Source: Pseudomonas sp. JUb42 (GTDB lineage Bacteria; Pseudomonadota; Gammaproteobacteria; Pseudomonadales; Pseudomonadaceae). From it: 64,000 nt of DNA. Below the pieces are notes generated by a model that worked only from the letters and a program-made list of their open reading frames with translations, did no database searches and was not told the origin of the DNA. The stretch lies in contig NZ_JANUFD010000002.1 of the NCBI RefSeq assembly GCF_024807945.1, positions 1 through 64,000 of the forward strand, given 5' to 3'. This document shows, piece by piece, positions 17,124 to 26,950 of the stretch (the first letter of the stretch is position 1; each line of letters starts with the position of its first letter). A program made the position numbers and the translations under genes.

Positions 17124-19880
17124 TTATTCCTCCCTGAGTGCTCTGATTATTTTCTCTGCGCCACCAGACGAGCCTTCTTCCAGCTTATCCAGCTCTTCAA
17201 ATTGAAACCTGACGCAGGACTCGCCTGCAAAAGAATAAAAATTCGCCTTATTCTCGCTATCGAACTCGCCTTGCAGGACCGTTCCGTCATCCATAGTGGC
17301 TGTGCACTTTATGCCTTGGTAATTGAAGCCAAGGGGTGCAGAAAAACCGATCCACTTTTTCGAATCTGGAAACTCGACCTTCAAATCCCCCGGCAGCAAG
17401 GTATGAATACTCATGGTCTTGCCGTCCTTGTCGGTCACTCCATTGAACACTTCCCCTTGTTGGGTCGTGGCCCGATAACGGGTGAATGGCATCGCTGCGC
17501 AAGTGTCATCGCTCAATGTGTATCCAGCGGAATACCCTCTCGGTATCGGCGTAACCGGCGTATCAAGACTCGCCCCATCCAGTTTTTGTACATTGGCGCC
17601 CTTGAGATAAACATTGCCCGGCGCGCCTATCTCGATCTCGCCGCCCTTCAAGCGGATATAAGCGCCGCCGCAATTGAGCACCAACTCCTCAGGCGCGCTG
17701 ATTTCTACGCGCCCCGCCACGCTTTCGATCTTGATATCGGTTTTCGCCAGCGCATGCAGGCTGTTGCCCAAAGCATGTAATTCGACCTTGCCTTGAGCGG
17801 CCTTGAGTTGCATCTCGCCCTTGTCAGCGACCACGCTGACAGCACCGTCTGCGGTTGCGGTGATATCGCGCCCGGCGCTGATATCGGTGTTATGCGCGGC
17901 CATGACGCCGACACTTTCGCCGCCAGAGGCGATGCAGACAGTTTCAGGGCTGAGCAGCCCGATACCGGCCGGGGCATGCAGCAGTACTCCCGGTTTGGCC
18001 AAGTCACTCAAAGCTTCAACCAACTGCTCCTGACTGGCGGTGTCGCTAGCCGTGGCCTGAACCTTGGTGGCGGCAGTGGCCAGCGAGCGAGCCAGGGATA
18101 GAGCGCTTTCCAGTTGCACGATAGCGGCGGCCATATCGAGTTGCCGTCCCTGGGCCTTGGCCTGCTTATCCGCACTGATAAACAGGCCTGCCCCAGCCCG
18201 GATAGCGCCGTGGCCATCGGTGCGCAGTTCAAAGCCTTCGCCGCGTTTCTTCTTCTCGGCATCGACCAGATGCCCCAGATTCAACTGGCTCTTGCCGCTG
18301 TACTCGGTGCTGAGCTTGACGTGCTCTTCACCCCGGCGGTCTTCCATGCGCAGTTTGTTGTTGGCTGGCGTGCGCAGGACGTTGCGGGTGTAGTCGCGTT
18401 TGCCCAGGGTGACGTGGTCGGGGTGTTTGTTGTCATGCAGGGCGTGGGCGATGTAGGGCCGGTCGATATCGCCTTGTTCGAAGGCCACCGCCACTTCTGT
18501 GCCGCAGATCAGCGGCAGGTGCAGACCATGCGTGTCACCGGCGTAGGGCCGGGCCAGGCGCAGCCACATGCTTTCCCAACCGGGTTTCCAGGTGTCGCGG
18601 TCGAACAGGAAGTTGACCTTGTAGCGGCCTTCCATATCGATATGGCCGTAGGGGTCATTGGCGCGCGTGCTGGCGACTCGTGCCGGCACGGTGCCGGCGA
18701 TTTGGGGTTTGGGCAGCAGCGGTGGGCGAAAGCAGATGTCTTCGGCATAGGGCATGGCCTGGAAGGTCACTTCCAGGCTGCGGTCGCGGGCGGCGGTGAG
18801 TTTTACCTGGGTAATCACTGCGCCGGGCTTGAAGGCGTCGAGGGCGTTGTCGGTGATCTTGAGGATCTGCGCCGGGGCCAGGGTCGCCAGGCTGCTGATG
18901 CCGCTGAGGCGGGTCTGGTCGTTGAGGTAGCGTTCGTGACGCAGGCGCGCGTAGAAGAAGCCGCTTTCACTTTGCAGGTCTTCGTCCTTGGCCAGTTTGT
19001 CGCCGAGCACGCTGTAAGGCTCACCGTAGTGGTAGGCCTCACCGTAGGTGGTGGGATCGCCACGGGTCTGGTCCACCTCGCCGTCAAGCCAGGCACGGGC
19101 ATCACGGTGATGGTAGGCGCGGAAGTTGATGGCTTTTTCGACGACCTGATGCTGGGTCTGCAGAGCCCAAACGCTGTCCTGGCCGTTGTCGCTGAGGCCG
19201 GACGATGGCAGGTTCGGCAGCTCGATACGCGGCCTGATGTAGTGGCGCTGGTCATCGTGGAACTCCACCACGTCGATCTTCAGGCGCTCGTCACGGGTGA
19301 GGCGATACCAGATGCCCACCTCGGCCAGCAGACGCGAAATAAAGGCCAGGTCGCTTTCGTTGTATTGCATGACCTGGTCGCGCCGTGGGTAGTCGCGCAC
19401 CAGGCTGAAGAGAAAGTCCTGGCCCTCGAAGTCGTGACGGCTGCGCAGGACGCTTTCAACGATCTGCGGCACGGACTGCTGTTGGTAGATGCGAAACTGT
19501 TTGCCCTTGCCGAGCAGGGCCAGGCGTGGCTGCACGGTGACTTCATAGCGGGCTTCGTCGCGGGAACTGGACAGGCGTTTGAAGTCAGTGATCATGCCGT
19601 GCAGGGTGCGCAGGGGCGCTTCGGGCAAATCGTTGAGCGAGCTATAACTTCTTTTTGCAAGCGTTACAGGCATGCGGTGCAGAGTGAAATCGGCGCGTAT
19701 GCCGAGGATGCGGTCTACGGCGATGTCCTGCTCGGGGCAGGTGAATTCCACGACGTATTTGTAGGGCTCGCTCAGTTGTTCCGTGCCTGTGAAGGCGAGG
19801 ACGTCGAGGGTGGCGTCGAGGCCTCTGACGCGGAGTTTGTGGCGGGTGTGGTCGAAGAACAGCTTGAGTGGGCTGGCCAT
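17124..19880 (-). CDS. vgrG: VgrG spike protein with C-terminal extension
   Basis: The 918-residue protein has the gp27/gp5-like VgrG body (TLHGMITDFKR, VMQYNESDLAFISRLLAE, DPYGHIDMEGRYKVNF, MWLRLARPYAG). A DUF2345-like beta-helix follows (about 600-770), then a roughly 130-residue C-terminal domain with FTRYRATTQQGEVFNG and TDKDGKTMS, which looks like a transthyretin-like cargo adaptor. VgrG trimers sit on the Hcp tube and are expelled with PAAR. The gene lies two bases behind clpV, and its cargo gene starts right at its stop, so extension and cargo are probably matched. Confidence 0.96.
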   Translation of the reverse strand: MASPLKLFFDHTRHKLRVRGLDATLDVLAFTGTEQLSEPYKYVVEFTCPEQDIAVDRILGIRADFTLHRMPVTLAKRSYSSLNDLPEAPLRTLHGMITDFKRLSSSRDEARYEVTVQPRLALLGKGKQFRIYQQQSVPQIVESVLRSRHDFEGQDFLFSLVRDYPRRDQVMQYNESDLAFISRLLAEVGIWYRLTRDERLKIDVVEFHDDQRHYIRPRIELPNLPSSGLSDNGQDSVWALQTQHQVVEKAINFRAYHHRDARAWLDGEVDQTRGDPTTYGEAYHYGEPYSVLGDKLAKDEDLQSESGFFYARLRHERYLNDQTRLSGISSLATLAPAQILKITDNALDAFKPGAVITQVKLTAARDRSLEVTFQAMPYAEDICFRPPLLPKPQIAGTVPARVASTRANDPYGHIDMEGRYKVNFLFDRDTWKPGWESMWLRLARPYAGDTHGLHLPLICGTEVAVAFEQGDIDRPYIAHALHDNKHPDHVTLGKRDYTRNVLRTPANNKLRMEDRRGEEHVKLSTEYSGKSQLNLGHLVDAEKKKRGEGFELRTDGHGAIRAGAGLFISADKQAKAQGRQLDMAAAIVQLESALSLARSLATAATKVQATASDTASQEQLVEALSDLAKPGVLLHAPAGIGLLSPETVCIASGGESVGVMAAHNTDISAGRDITATADGAVSVVADKGEMQLKAAQGKVELHALGNSLHALAKTDIKIESVAGRVEISAPEELVLNCGGAYIRLKGGEIEIGAPGNVYLKGANVQKLDGASLDTPVTPIPRGYSAGYTLSDDTCAAMPFTRYRATTQQGEVFNGVTDKDGKTMSIHTLLPGDLKVEFPDSKKWIGFSAPLGFNYQGIKCTATMDDGTVLQGEFDSENKANFYSFAGESCVRFQFEELDKLEEGSSGGAEKIIRALREE

Positions 19881-19882
19881 GA

Positions 19883-22543
19883 TCAGACCACCATGGCGGG
19901 CTGCGCCGCTTCAGTTGTACCGATAAACTGCAGGGTGACGCCCTCTTCATCGCTATAGCCCAAAACGACGCTTTGAAGCTCCAGCCCTGCCGCCTGACGC
20001 TGCAGCAGTTGTTGGCTGAGCACCGGCAGAATTTGTTGATTGAGCAGGCTGTCGATTGCCCGTGCGCCAGTGTCGCTGCCCCCTGTCACCAGTTGGCAGG
20101 CAGAAGCCAGAACGTGGTTGAGAGTCGCGGATACCTGACAGTCCAATCCGTAATGGTGATGCAGACGGCGCGCTACTTTTGCCAGTTTGGCTGCCGCGAT
20201 GCAGTGCAGGGCTTCGGTCTGTAGCGGGCGATAGATCAGGGTCTGAAAGCGTGCCAATAGCGCAGGCTGGAAGTGCTCGCGCAGGATCGGTCGCAGGTAT
20301 TCGTGCAACGTGCTGTCCAGCGCGCCGGGATTATCCTTCAAGCAGGCTTGCAGCTCATCGCTGCCCAGGTTGGAGGTCATGATGATGACGGTATTGCGGA
20401 AGTCGATTTCGCGCCCCTCGCCATCGCGCATGAAACCGCGATCAAACACCTGATAGAACAGGTTGAGCACATCGAGATGGGCTTTTTCCACCTCGTCGAG
20501 TAGCACGACGCTATAAGGTCGCTGGCGTACGGCTTCGGTGAGCACGCCCCCCTGGCCGTAGCCGACATAGCCGGGCGGGGAGCCCTTGAGCTGGCTGACG
20601 GTATGGGCTTCCTGGTATTCGGACATATTGATGGTGATCAGCGACTTCTCACCGGCGAACAGATTGTCGGCCAAGGCCAGGGCCGTTTCGGTCTTGCCGA
20701 CACCGCTGGGGCCCACCAACAGAAAGACCCCTAGTGGTGCATGCTCCTCGGTCAGGCCTGTTTTGGCTGCGCGCAGGTGTTGAGCCAATGCGCCGAGTGC
20801 AGGGTCCTGCCCGATTACCCGTTCGGCCAGTTGCTGCTCCAGTGCCAGCAGGTTGGCTTGTTCATCCTTGAGCAGGCTGCCCAACGGAACACCGGTCCAG
20901 TCGGCGATCACTTCAGCCACACTGCGGCTGTCAACATCGAGGCTGAGTAAGGGTTGGTCGCCTTGCGCTTCGCTCAGTTGTTGCTGTAACTGCGCGCACA
21001 GATCCAGTTGCAGGGACTCGGCCTGACGGGCGTCGAGCAACTGACGAATCAGGTCGAGTTCACACTCATACTGCTGCGTCATCAACGCCTGCTGATGATG
21101 CACATCGGTGGATTGCTCCGTGATCAACGCCAGACGCTCATCGAGACGCTGACCGCTGAGCAGCGCGTCTTGCTCCAGGACTTGTCGTTCCAGCTCCAGC
21201 GCGACTTGTTGTGCCTTGAGCCGGACTAACGCCTGGGGCTCACAGTCGAGGCTCATACGCACACGAGCGCTGGCGGTGTCGAGCAGGTCGACCGCCTTGT
21301 CCGGTAATTGGCGGCCGGTCAGGTAACGTCGTGACAAGGTGACTGCGGCCTGCACAGCATCATCCTGAATATGCACCCCGTGATGGCTGGCATAACGCGC
21401 CTTGAGGCCACGCAACATCAGACAGGCGTTCAGATCATCCGGCTCTTCAACCTTGACCATCTGGAAGCGCCGTTCCAGGGCGGCATCACGTTCAAAATAT
21501 TGTTTGTACTCGCTCCAGGTGGTGGCCGCGATGGTGCGCAGTTCGCCACGGGCCAGCGCCGGTTTGAGCAGGTTCGCAGCATCGGCACCACCGGCCTGAT
21601 TACCGGCACCGATCAGGGTGTGGGCTTCATCGATAAAAAGCAGGATCGGCTGCTCGGCCTGCTGCACCGCTTCTATGACATTCTTCAGGCGCTGTTCGAA
21701 CTCGCCTTTGACCCCCGCACCCGCCTGCAGCAAACCAAGGTCAAGGGTACGCACGCTGACCGGCTTGAGGCTTCGCGGGACATTGCCTTCAACGATACGC
21801 AGTGCCAATCCTTCGACCAGAGCGGTCTTGCCCACCCCTGGCTCGCCGACCAGGATCGGGTTGTTTTTGCGGCGACGACTGAGGATATCGATGACCTGCC
21901 GGATTTCGTCATCACGTCCCAGCACAGGGTCGATCTGGCCATTCCTGGCCTTGGCAGTAATGTCTTGAGTGAACCTGTCCAGCACGGTGCTTTGCGTGCT
22001 GTCTGTAGAAGTAGGGAGCGGATCTATAGAGGGTTGATCCAGTTGTACTATGGCTGGTTGCTGAACCTGCGCACGCTCTTCGGAATGCTGATCAAGCAAA
22101 GGCAACAGCTGCTGTAGCTGGGCTTCGCTGAGGCTCAATAGTGGCCAGGCAGCATCGCACGAGAGCAGCTCGGGAGTGTCCATCAGCGCACCGAGCAGAT
22201 GGGCCGAACGCAAGGTGTCGTTGCTGTCGTCCAGGGACGCGCGCAACCAGGCGTTCTTGATCAGTTGCTGCAACTTGTCACACAGCTGCGGCTTGTCGCG
22301 AATACTGCGTGGGAGCGTGTCGAGATGGTCGAGCAATCCACGCCATAGAGCGTCTATGTCCCATTCATAACGCCGGACGATCAGGGTCAGGTCACCCTCG
22401 CCCTGCTCCAGTAACTTGAGCAGCCAGTGTTCGATACTGATCTGCCCATGGCCACGACTCTGACACAGCGAAGCGGCAGCGCTCAGTGCCTGGGCGCAGT
22501 AAGGATTGAGGCGGCGAAGTAAACGGGAGGAATTCTGGGCCAT
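19883..22543 (-). CDS. clpV: TssH/ClpV AAA+ ATPase
   Basis: The 886-residue Hsp100 protein has an N-terminal double Clp-N region, a first AAA+ module with GEPGVGKTALVEG (about 235) and FIDEAHTLIGAG, a coiled-coil middle domain rich in Gln/Leu, and a second module with VGPSGVGKTETALALAD (about 615) and LLDEVEKAH. ClpV pulls apart contracted TssB/TssC sheath so subunits can be reused. Length and domain order are standard for TssH. Confidence 0.97.
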   Translation of the reverse strand: MAQNSSRLLRRLNPYCAQALSAAASLCQSRGHGQISIEHWLLKLLEQGEGDLTLIVRRYEWDIDALWRGLLDHLDTLPRSIRDKPQLCDKLQQLIKNAWLRASLDDSNDTLRSAHLLGALMDTPELLSCDAAWPLLSLSEAQLQQLLPLLDQHSEERAQVQQPAIVQLDQPSIDPLPTSTDSTQSTVLDRFTQDITAKARNGQIDPVLGRDDEIRQVIDILSRRRKNNPILVGEPGVGKTALVEGLALRIVEGNVPRSLKPVSVRTLDLGLLQAGAGVKGEFEQRLKNVIEAVQQAEQPILLFIDEAHTLIGAGNQAGGADAANLLKPALARGELRTIAATTWSEYKQYFERDAALERRFQMVKVEEPDDLNACLMLRGLKARYASHHGVHIQDDAVQAAVTLSRRYLTGRQLPDKAVDLLDTASARVRMSLDCEPQALVRLKAQQVALELERQVLEQDALLSGQRLDERLALITEQSTDVHHQQALMTQQYECELDLIRQLLDARQAESLQLDLCAQLQQQLSEAQGDQPLLSLDVDSRSVAEVIADWTGVPLGSLLKDEQANLLALEQQLAERVIGQDPALGALAQHLRAAKTGLTEEHAPLGVFLLVGPSGVGKTETALALADNLFAGEKSLITINMSEYQEAHTVSQLKGSPPGYVGYGQGGVLTEAVRQRPYSVVLLDEVEKAHLDVLNLFYQVFDRGFMRDGEGREIDFRNTVIIMTSNLGSDELQACLKDNPGALDSTLHEYLRPILREHFQPALLARFQTLIYRPLQTEALHCIAAAKLAKVARRLHHHYGLDCQVSATLNHVLASACQLVTGGSDTGARAIDSLLNQQILPVLSQQLLQRQAAGLELQSVVLGYSDEEGVTLQFIGTTEAAQPAMVV

Positions 22544-22610
22544 AGCAGTGCGTCCTTGTTCGGGATTCTCAAGGTGTGCTCAGTGAAAGCAGTTGGTAAA
22601 CCGGGAAGGC

Positions 22611-22631
22611 CAGCAGGCTGAATGCCTGCTG
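22611..22631 (-). terminator. Stem-loop behind hcp
   Basis: In the 98-base hcp-clpV gap, CAGCAGGC and GCCTGCTG form a perfect 8-bp stem with a 5-base loop and no clear U tract. It is more likely an mRNA-stabilising or processing structure that lets hcp be expressed above clpV than a full terminator. Confidence 0.5.
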
Positions 22632-22641
22632 ACCCCTTACA

Positions 22642-23139
22642 TCAGGCCCCAGCGGCCGGGCGCTCGTCCCAGGCGTCGGAGTGCTTGAGATTGCCGTCCT
22701 TGAAGGTCCAGGTGATCTTCTCGTAGCGCAGTTCTATATCTTCCAAGTGGCTATGCTTCGCTTGGGTGGGGTCCTTGATGTTGTGCATTTTCGATTTGAC
22801 GCTCACCACCTTTACGTCCTCCAGCAGGGCGCTATAGCTCTCTTCTTCCTGGCCGGCGTCGTTGATGCGGTACCATTTGAATTCGGCGCTCTTGAGAGTC
22901 GTACCGGTGCTCACCGCCTTCAATAGGTAGACGCTGGCGGCGTCGATTTCCTTGGTGAACTTGAACGGGGAGTGAACCCGTGCACCCGTTAACTTGCCCG
23001 TGTTGTCGTCTGTGGGAATGGACACGTCATGGTCGAGAGCCAACACCTCAATGGTGCGTTCACGCCCTTGTACGGTTACAGATCCTTTGATCTCTGCACC
23101 GCCGTCATCTTTCAGCCACAGGTAAACGGGAATTGCCAT
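22642..23139 (-). CDS. hcp: Hcp (TssD) T6SS tube protein
   Basis: The 165-residue protein starts MAIPVYLWLKDDGGAEIKG and contains VLALDHDVSIPTD and FTKEIDAASVYLLKAV, typical of the Hcp fold whose hexamers stack into the secreted tube. ATG 23139, preceded by AAGGAA, is the family start; a longer frame upstream overlaps the OmpA-like gene and is not coding. It lies 16 bases behind the OmpA-like gene. Confidence 0.96.
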   Translation of the reverse strand: MAIPVYLWLKDDGGAEIKGSVTVQGRERTIEVLALDHDVSIPTDDNTGKLTGARVHSPFKFTKEIDAASVYLLKAVSTGTTLKSAEFKWYRINDAGQEEESYSALLEDVKVVSVKSKMHNIKDPTQAKHSHLEDIELRYEKITWTFKDGNLKHSDAWDERPAAGA

Positions 23140-23155
23140 ATTTGAGTTCCTTTTC

Positions 23156-24880
23156 TCAGTCATTGAATGTCGCGGAATGCGACAGGGGTTGTCTGCCCGG
23201 CCCCGAAGCGGAAGGCGCGCAGGCGCCCTCCTCCGGAACCAGACGGATATCGACGCGCCGGTTGGCGGCGCGTCCGTTTTCGGTGTCGTTGCTGGCGACA
23301 GGCTGGGTAGCGCCGAGGCCCTGGATGACAAAGCAGCTGTCGGCGATATCGCCCATGCGCTGCATCCAGTCCCGGACCGAGGCGGCGCGGTCGCGGGATA
23401 GCTTGAGGTTGTGTTCGGCGTTGCCGATGGCATCGGTATGCCCGGCGATGACGATCAGCCAGCCGGGCTGGGCCTTGATATCGACCAGCGCGTTGATCAG
23501 GACCTTGGCCGAATCGGACTTGAGTTGAGCGCTGCCACTTTTGAATAACGACAAGCTGTCCAGACGCACCGGTGCGGGGGCTTTCATCGGTGCCTGCGTT
23601 GGCGGACGGTGGCGGGTCAGCAGGTCCTGCAGCGGCACACGCATGGGCTCGCCGCGATACAGGCCAAAGCCCAGCGCCAGGGGTTCGCCATTGCGGTTAT
23701 AACTGTCCAGGCGCAAGGCGTGCTGACGCAGGATCGTCACCGCCTCTTCACGCGCGAAGGCTGCATGCTGATCAGGATGCAGCGACTCGGGAATGGATTG
23801 GTAACGATGCAGCTCGTCACTGATCTGACGTATCAAGCTGGTGTTCTGCCAGGCCGAACTGAGCACAGCAATCAAGGCCGCCAATGCGAATAGCCATATG
23901 GCAATGACGCTCGCACGATTGATTGGCGAAGGCGCAGTGGACACGGGTAGCAACGGCAGGATCGGATCGGGAAACGTTAATGATCGATCCATTCCTGACA
24001 AGGCTGGCTCGGGATTAACCAGTGCCGTTTTTTGGCGCAGCCATTGCTGCCATAAATTTCCCGTTACTGCTCCAGGCAACGCTTGCACCAGCGCAATGGC
24101 ACAGGCCGTCGGCAGGCCAACCGGCTTTCCCGTTCCGCGCGCAGCAAGATGCGGCAGTACTGATTCCTGGAGCCAGGCCGTAACGCTGTTCAGTTGCACG
24201 CAGGACTGCAGGCGTCTGGCGCCTTCTGCCCAGTCGCTGCCCTGGCGTTGCCAGTCGACAAGACCGGTGCAGGCTCCATCTTCGTAGACGGCCAGGCTGC
24301 TCTGACCGCCTTCCCAGTTGAACCACGCACCCTCAGCTCCCGATGCCTGCAGGTAGCTGGTCAGCATGAGCGGCAGGGCTATGCCTCGCCGGCGGACCAG
24401 CGCAATCTGATGGCAGATGACGCGCACCTGGCTGGCCAGCACGGCATCGTCCGTGTGCTCGCCGGGGTTGACGACGAACATGACGCTGTACTGTCCGCGC
24501 CAGCCGGGACGTTGCGCCTCAATACCTGCGATCGTGACCGACAAGTGCTCCAGCCTGGCAACACGTAGATAGCAGCCTTGTCCGGTGGTGCGCAGGGCCA
24601 ATTGATCCGCCGGGGTATCACCAAACAGGCCGGTCAGGCCATCGCCGCAGACCAGCACCACCGGATGCCGATAATCGGCGGCAGGCAACGACGAACTGTC
24701 CATTCGCTTGCTTTGCCGGGCCGCCTGCTTTCCAGCCCGAAACCAGACCAGTATCAGCATGAGCAGCACCATGACGACCGCAATGGCACGCACATCGGTT
24801 GCAAACGGAATAATGGCCAGTAACGCCAGGGCGAGCGCCGCCGCCCATGACCACAGGGCCCTTGTCAGAGTGAGGTTCAT
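23156..24880 (-). CDS. T6SS-associated OmpA-domain membrane protein
   Basis: The 574-residue protein has two N-terminal transmembrane helices (WAAALALALLAIIPF, IAVVMVLLMLILVW), a large soluble region, a third helix near residue 330 (IAIWLFALAALIAVLSSAW), and a C-terminal OmpA/MotB peptidoglycan-binding domain (IAGHTDAIGNAEHNLKLSRD through NRRVDIRL). It lies between tssL and hcp. Here tssL encodes the short form without an OmpA domain, so this protein probably anchors the membrane complex to the cell wall. Confidence 0.85.
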   Translation of the reverse strand: MNLTLTRALWSWAAALALALLAIIPFATDVRAIAVVMVLLMLILVWFRAGKQAARQSKRMDSSSLPAADYRHPVVLVCGDGLTGLFGDTPADQLALRTTGQGCYLRVARLEHLSVTIAGIEAQRPGWRGQYSVMFVVNPGEHTDDAVLASQVRVICHQIALVRRRGIALPLMLTSYLQASGAEGAWFNWEGGQSSLAVYEDGACTGLVDWQRQGSDWAEGARRLQSCVQLNSVTAWLQESVLPHLAARGTGKPVGLPTACAIALVQALPGAVTGNLWQQWLRQKTALVNPEPALSGMDRSLTFPDPILPLLPVSTAPSPINRASVIAIWLFALAALIAVLSSAWQNTSLIRQISDELHRYQSIPESLHPDQHAAFAREEAVTILRQHALRLDSYNRNGEPLALGFGLYRGEPMRVPLQDLLTRHRPPTQAPMKAPAPVRLDSLSLFKSGSAQLKSDSAKVLINALVDIKAQPGWLIVIAGHTDAIGNAEHNLKLSRDRAASVRDWMQRMGDIADSCFVIQGLGATQPVASNDTENGRAANRRVDIRLVPEEGACAPSASGPGRQPLSHSATFND

Positions 24881-24890
24881 TTACGGGCTC

Positions 24891-25574
24891 TCATGCCTGA
24901 ACCGACATGAAGGTGGAGATCACTCCACCCAGGTAACGGTCCAGTGCCCACCACACCCCGCCGAACAACAGCGCAGTCGCAAGCGCGTGAGACATTGGTG
25001 TCTGCAAGCCAGGCAACATGCCGATTCTGCGACCGCCATGCACTTGCGTCCTCAGCCGGTGACCGGGCTGCAATGGCTCGACCTGCTCGTGCAGGGTTGC
25101 CAGCAGTTGCTCGCGCTCGGGGTCGTCTGCCTCGCGATAGCGCCCCTGGAAACCGAGCATCAGCATTCGCTGAAACACGGTCAGCACATGCCTGTCAGGT
25201 GCCGGCTCGCGCAGTACCTCGCGCATGTCTTCATACAACGACTCGCCGGCCTGATGACGGCTGAAAAACTGCGCTTGTAGCGGCTCACGCGCCCAGGCTG
25301 CATGGATCGCACCCACGCTTTGACGCAACACGGTTTCATCGAGCAAAGCGCACTGTGCATGACTGATATGGTCAATGCTGCGCTGGCTCAGGCCCGCCGA
25401 GACAAGCTGCTCTCGAACGCGCTCGATCAGCTTCACACAGAGCTCGCAGAGCTCCTGACCAACCTGGGCAACGCTGCCTTGTTGCAGTTCCACCACCAGC
25501 AGGTAGGTGTCTTGCAGGACTGCATCAATATCGATTGGAACGACATTGGGGTTTCGGGATTTGATCTGGCTCAT
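24891..25574 (-). CDS. tssL: TssL/DotU T6SS inner-membrane protein
   Basis: The 227-residue DotU-family protein has the helical cytoplasmic domain (ALLDETVLRQSVGAIHAAWA, FQRMLMLGFQGRYRE) and one C-terminal transmembrane helix near residue 200 (ALATALLFGGVWWALDRY). TssL links TssM in the membrane to the baseplate through TssK. The start overlaps the tssK stop by four bases. Confidence 0.95.
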   Translation of the reverse strand: MSQIKSRNPNVVPIDIDAVLQDTYLLVVELQQGSVAQVGQELCELCVKLIERVREQLVSAGLSQRSIDHISHAQCALLDETVLRQSVGAIHAAWAREPLQAQFFSRHQAGESLYEDMREVLREPAPDRHVLTVFQRMLMLGFQGRYREADDPEREQLLATLHEQVEPLQPGHRLRTQVHGGRRIGMLPGLQTPMSHALATALLFGGVWWALDRYLGGVISTFMSVQA

Positions 25575-26926
25575 GTGCGCAACACCGCAAACAGTTCAAG
25601 TTTGACGTCGGCCAGCGTGCTCGGGATGTAGAACGCACAGACGCCTTCAGCCAGCACCGCCTGACCCATTGCATGAGTGAGGTCGAGAGCGAAGTACTGG
25701 TTCTCCAGCCGCAGCGGAATAGCCGCAGGGACATGGTTGAGCGGTTGCAACGGAATACCGTCGAGGGCGGCGTTGACCAGTCGATTGACCTCGTCCGGCG
25801 CGCCCGCCTTGCACAGCCGAGGGAACTGGCTTTGCAGTTGCGCAGGGGCCAGAGAGCAGCGTACGGACAGGTAGAAATCAGCGCCGCCAGGCTCGCGCAA
25901 ACGCGGGTCGGTGAAGTTCACCAGCCAGCGGTTCGTGCCGTTCTCCTTTAGCTCCAGGGCGATGACGCGGGACGGCAGGCTGGCCTCGAGCAGGGTGGAA
26001 ATGGTGCGCATCAAAGGGGGGAAGACACTGTCCGGCTGCTCATGCCGATAAGCCGGAATCGTGTCGATATCGTGCTCCAGCGAGAAGGTCAGCAGCGCAC
26101 CCGCCAGCTTGATCAGGGCCTGATAGACCTGCTCGGGATGTCGTGCTGGATGGGCCTGGATATCGAGCAACACTGGCTGGTAGGTATTGAGCGCATTGAG
26201 CAGCCAGAACAGCGACACATCCGCTACAGCGAAGTCAGCCATACGCTGATTGCTCTCACGGCGCATACCCATGAGGCGCTGGCGCTTGGCGGACAACTGG
26301 GTCAGCAGATTACCCAGTTGCGTCAGCAAACCCGGATGAGCAGCGAAGCTGAGCAGCGGAGGCACATAAGTCGCGTCGACACTCCACCCGCCCTGCCCGT
26401 CGCGTGCCAAGCGTACTACCGGGCAGGTCACATAGCTGGCGTTGTCGTCGCTGTCCGGGCGCAGGCTCAGGTCATGCTCCAGCACGCCCACCGATTGCTG
26501 CTCGTCGCCATACAGGTCCTGCACCTGACGCCAGTCGCGGCGATAGCGGATGGGCCGATCAGGCGCCGCGCCGTCGAACAGGCAGTTGCTACCATTGGCA
26601 TGTTCCAGGGGTAAGGCCAGGAGCAATGTTGCCGCCTGGACCTCCTCGGGCAGCAGCCGACCCAGGTCCAGAGCAGGAGGAAGGCGGTCCACGTTGTCGC
26701 TATCGATCAGGGTGCCGTCGGGCAAACGTACGCGCAGGTGGGTGGCCTTGAGTTTGCCCAGGCGCAAGGCATCCTGATCGAATGCCGACACCTGGACGCC
26801 CCACGGATGCACGACAGACAAATGGGCGATGCACTCGTTGGTCCAGGCCTCCCATCGCGCCTGTTGCTGGAATTGCTGCGGGGACAGCAGAGCCCCCGCT
26901 GCCCATAAGGGACGGTCGATTTTCAT
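25571..26926 (-). CDS. tssK: TssK T6SS baseplate protein
   Basis: The 451-residue protein begins MKIDRPLWAAGALLSPQQFQ and has the TssK/VasE pattern, with WGVQVSAFDQDALRLGKLK near residue 45 and a C-terminal FALDL domain. TssK trimers connect baseplate wedges to TssL/TssM. It follows tssC by 24 bases. Confidence 0.95.
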   Translation of the reverse strand: MKIDRPLWAAGALLSPQQFQQQARWEAWTNECIAHLSVVHPWGVQVSAFDQDALRLGKLKATHLRVRLPDGTLIDSDNVDRLPPALDLGRLLPEEVQAATLLLALPLEHANGSNCLFDGAAPDRPIRYRRDWRQVQDLYGDEQQSVGVLEHDLSLRPDSDDNASYVTCPVVRLARDGQGGWSVDATYVPPLLSFAAHPGLLTQLGNLLTQLSAKRQRLMGMRRESNQRMADFAVADVSLFWLLNALNTYQPVLLDIQAHPARHPEQVYQALIKLAGALLTFSLEHDIDTIPAYRHEQPDSVFPPLMRTISTLLEASLPSRVIALELKENGTNRWLVNFTDPRLREPGGADFYLSVRCSLAPAQLQSQFPRLCKAGAPDEVNRLVNAALDGIPLQPLNHVPAAIPLRLENQYFALDLTHAMGQAVLAEGVCAFYIPSTLADVKLELFAVLRT

Positions 26927-26950
26927 GATGTGGTTTCCCTGGGAATTGGC

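Noticed and set aside
18114..19958. 614-codon plus-strand frame opposite vgrG
   Set aside because: It is fully antisense to a clear VgrG gene, with Val/Gly/Gln-rich composition and no recognisable motifs, as expected for the shadow of a GC-rich gene.
22642..23433. Extended 263-residue hcp frame
   Set aside because: The first 98 residues overlap the OmpA-domain gene and are low-complexity; the Hcp family starts at MAIPVYLW (23139).
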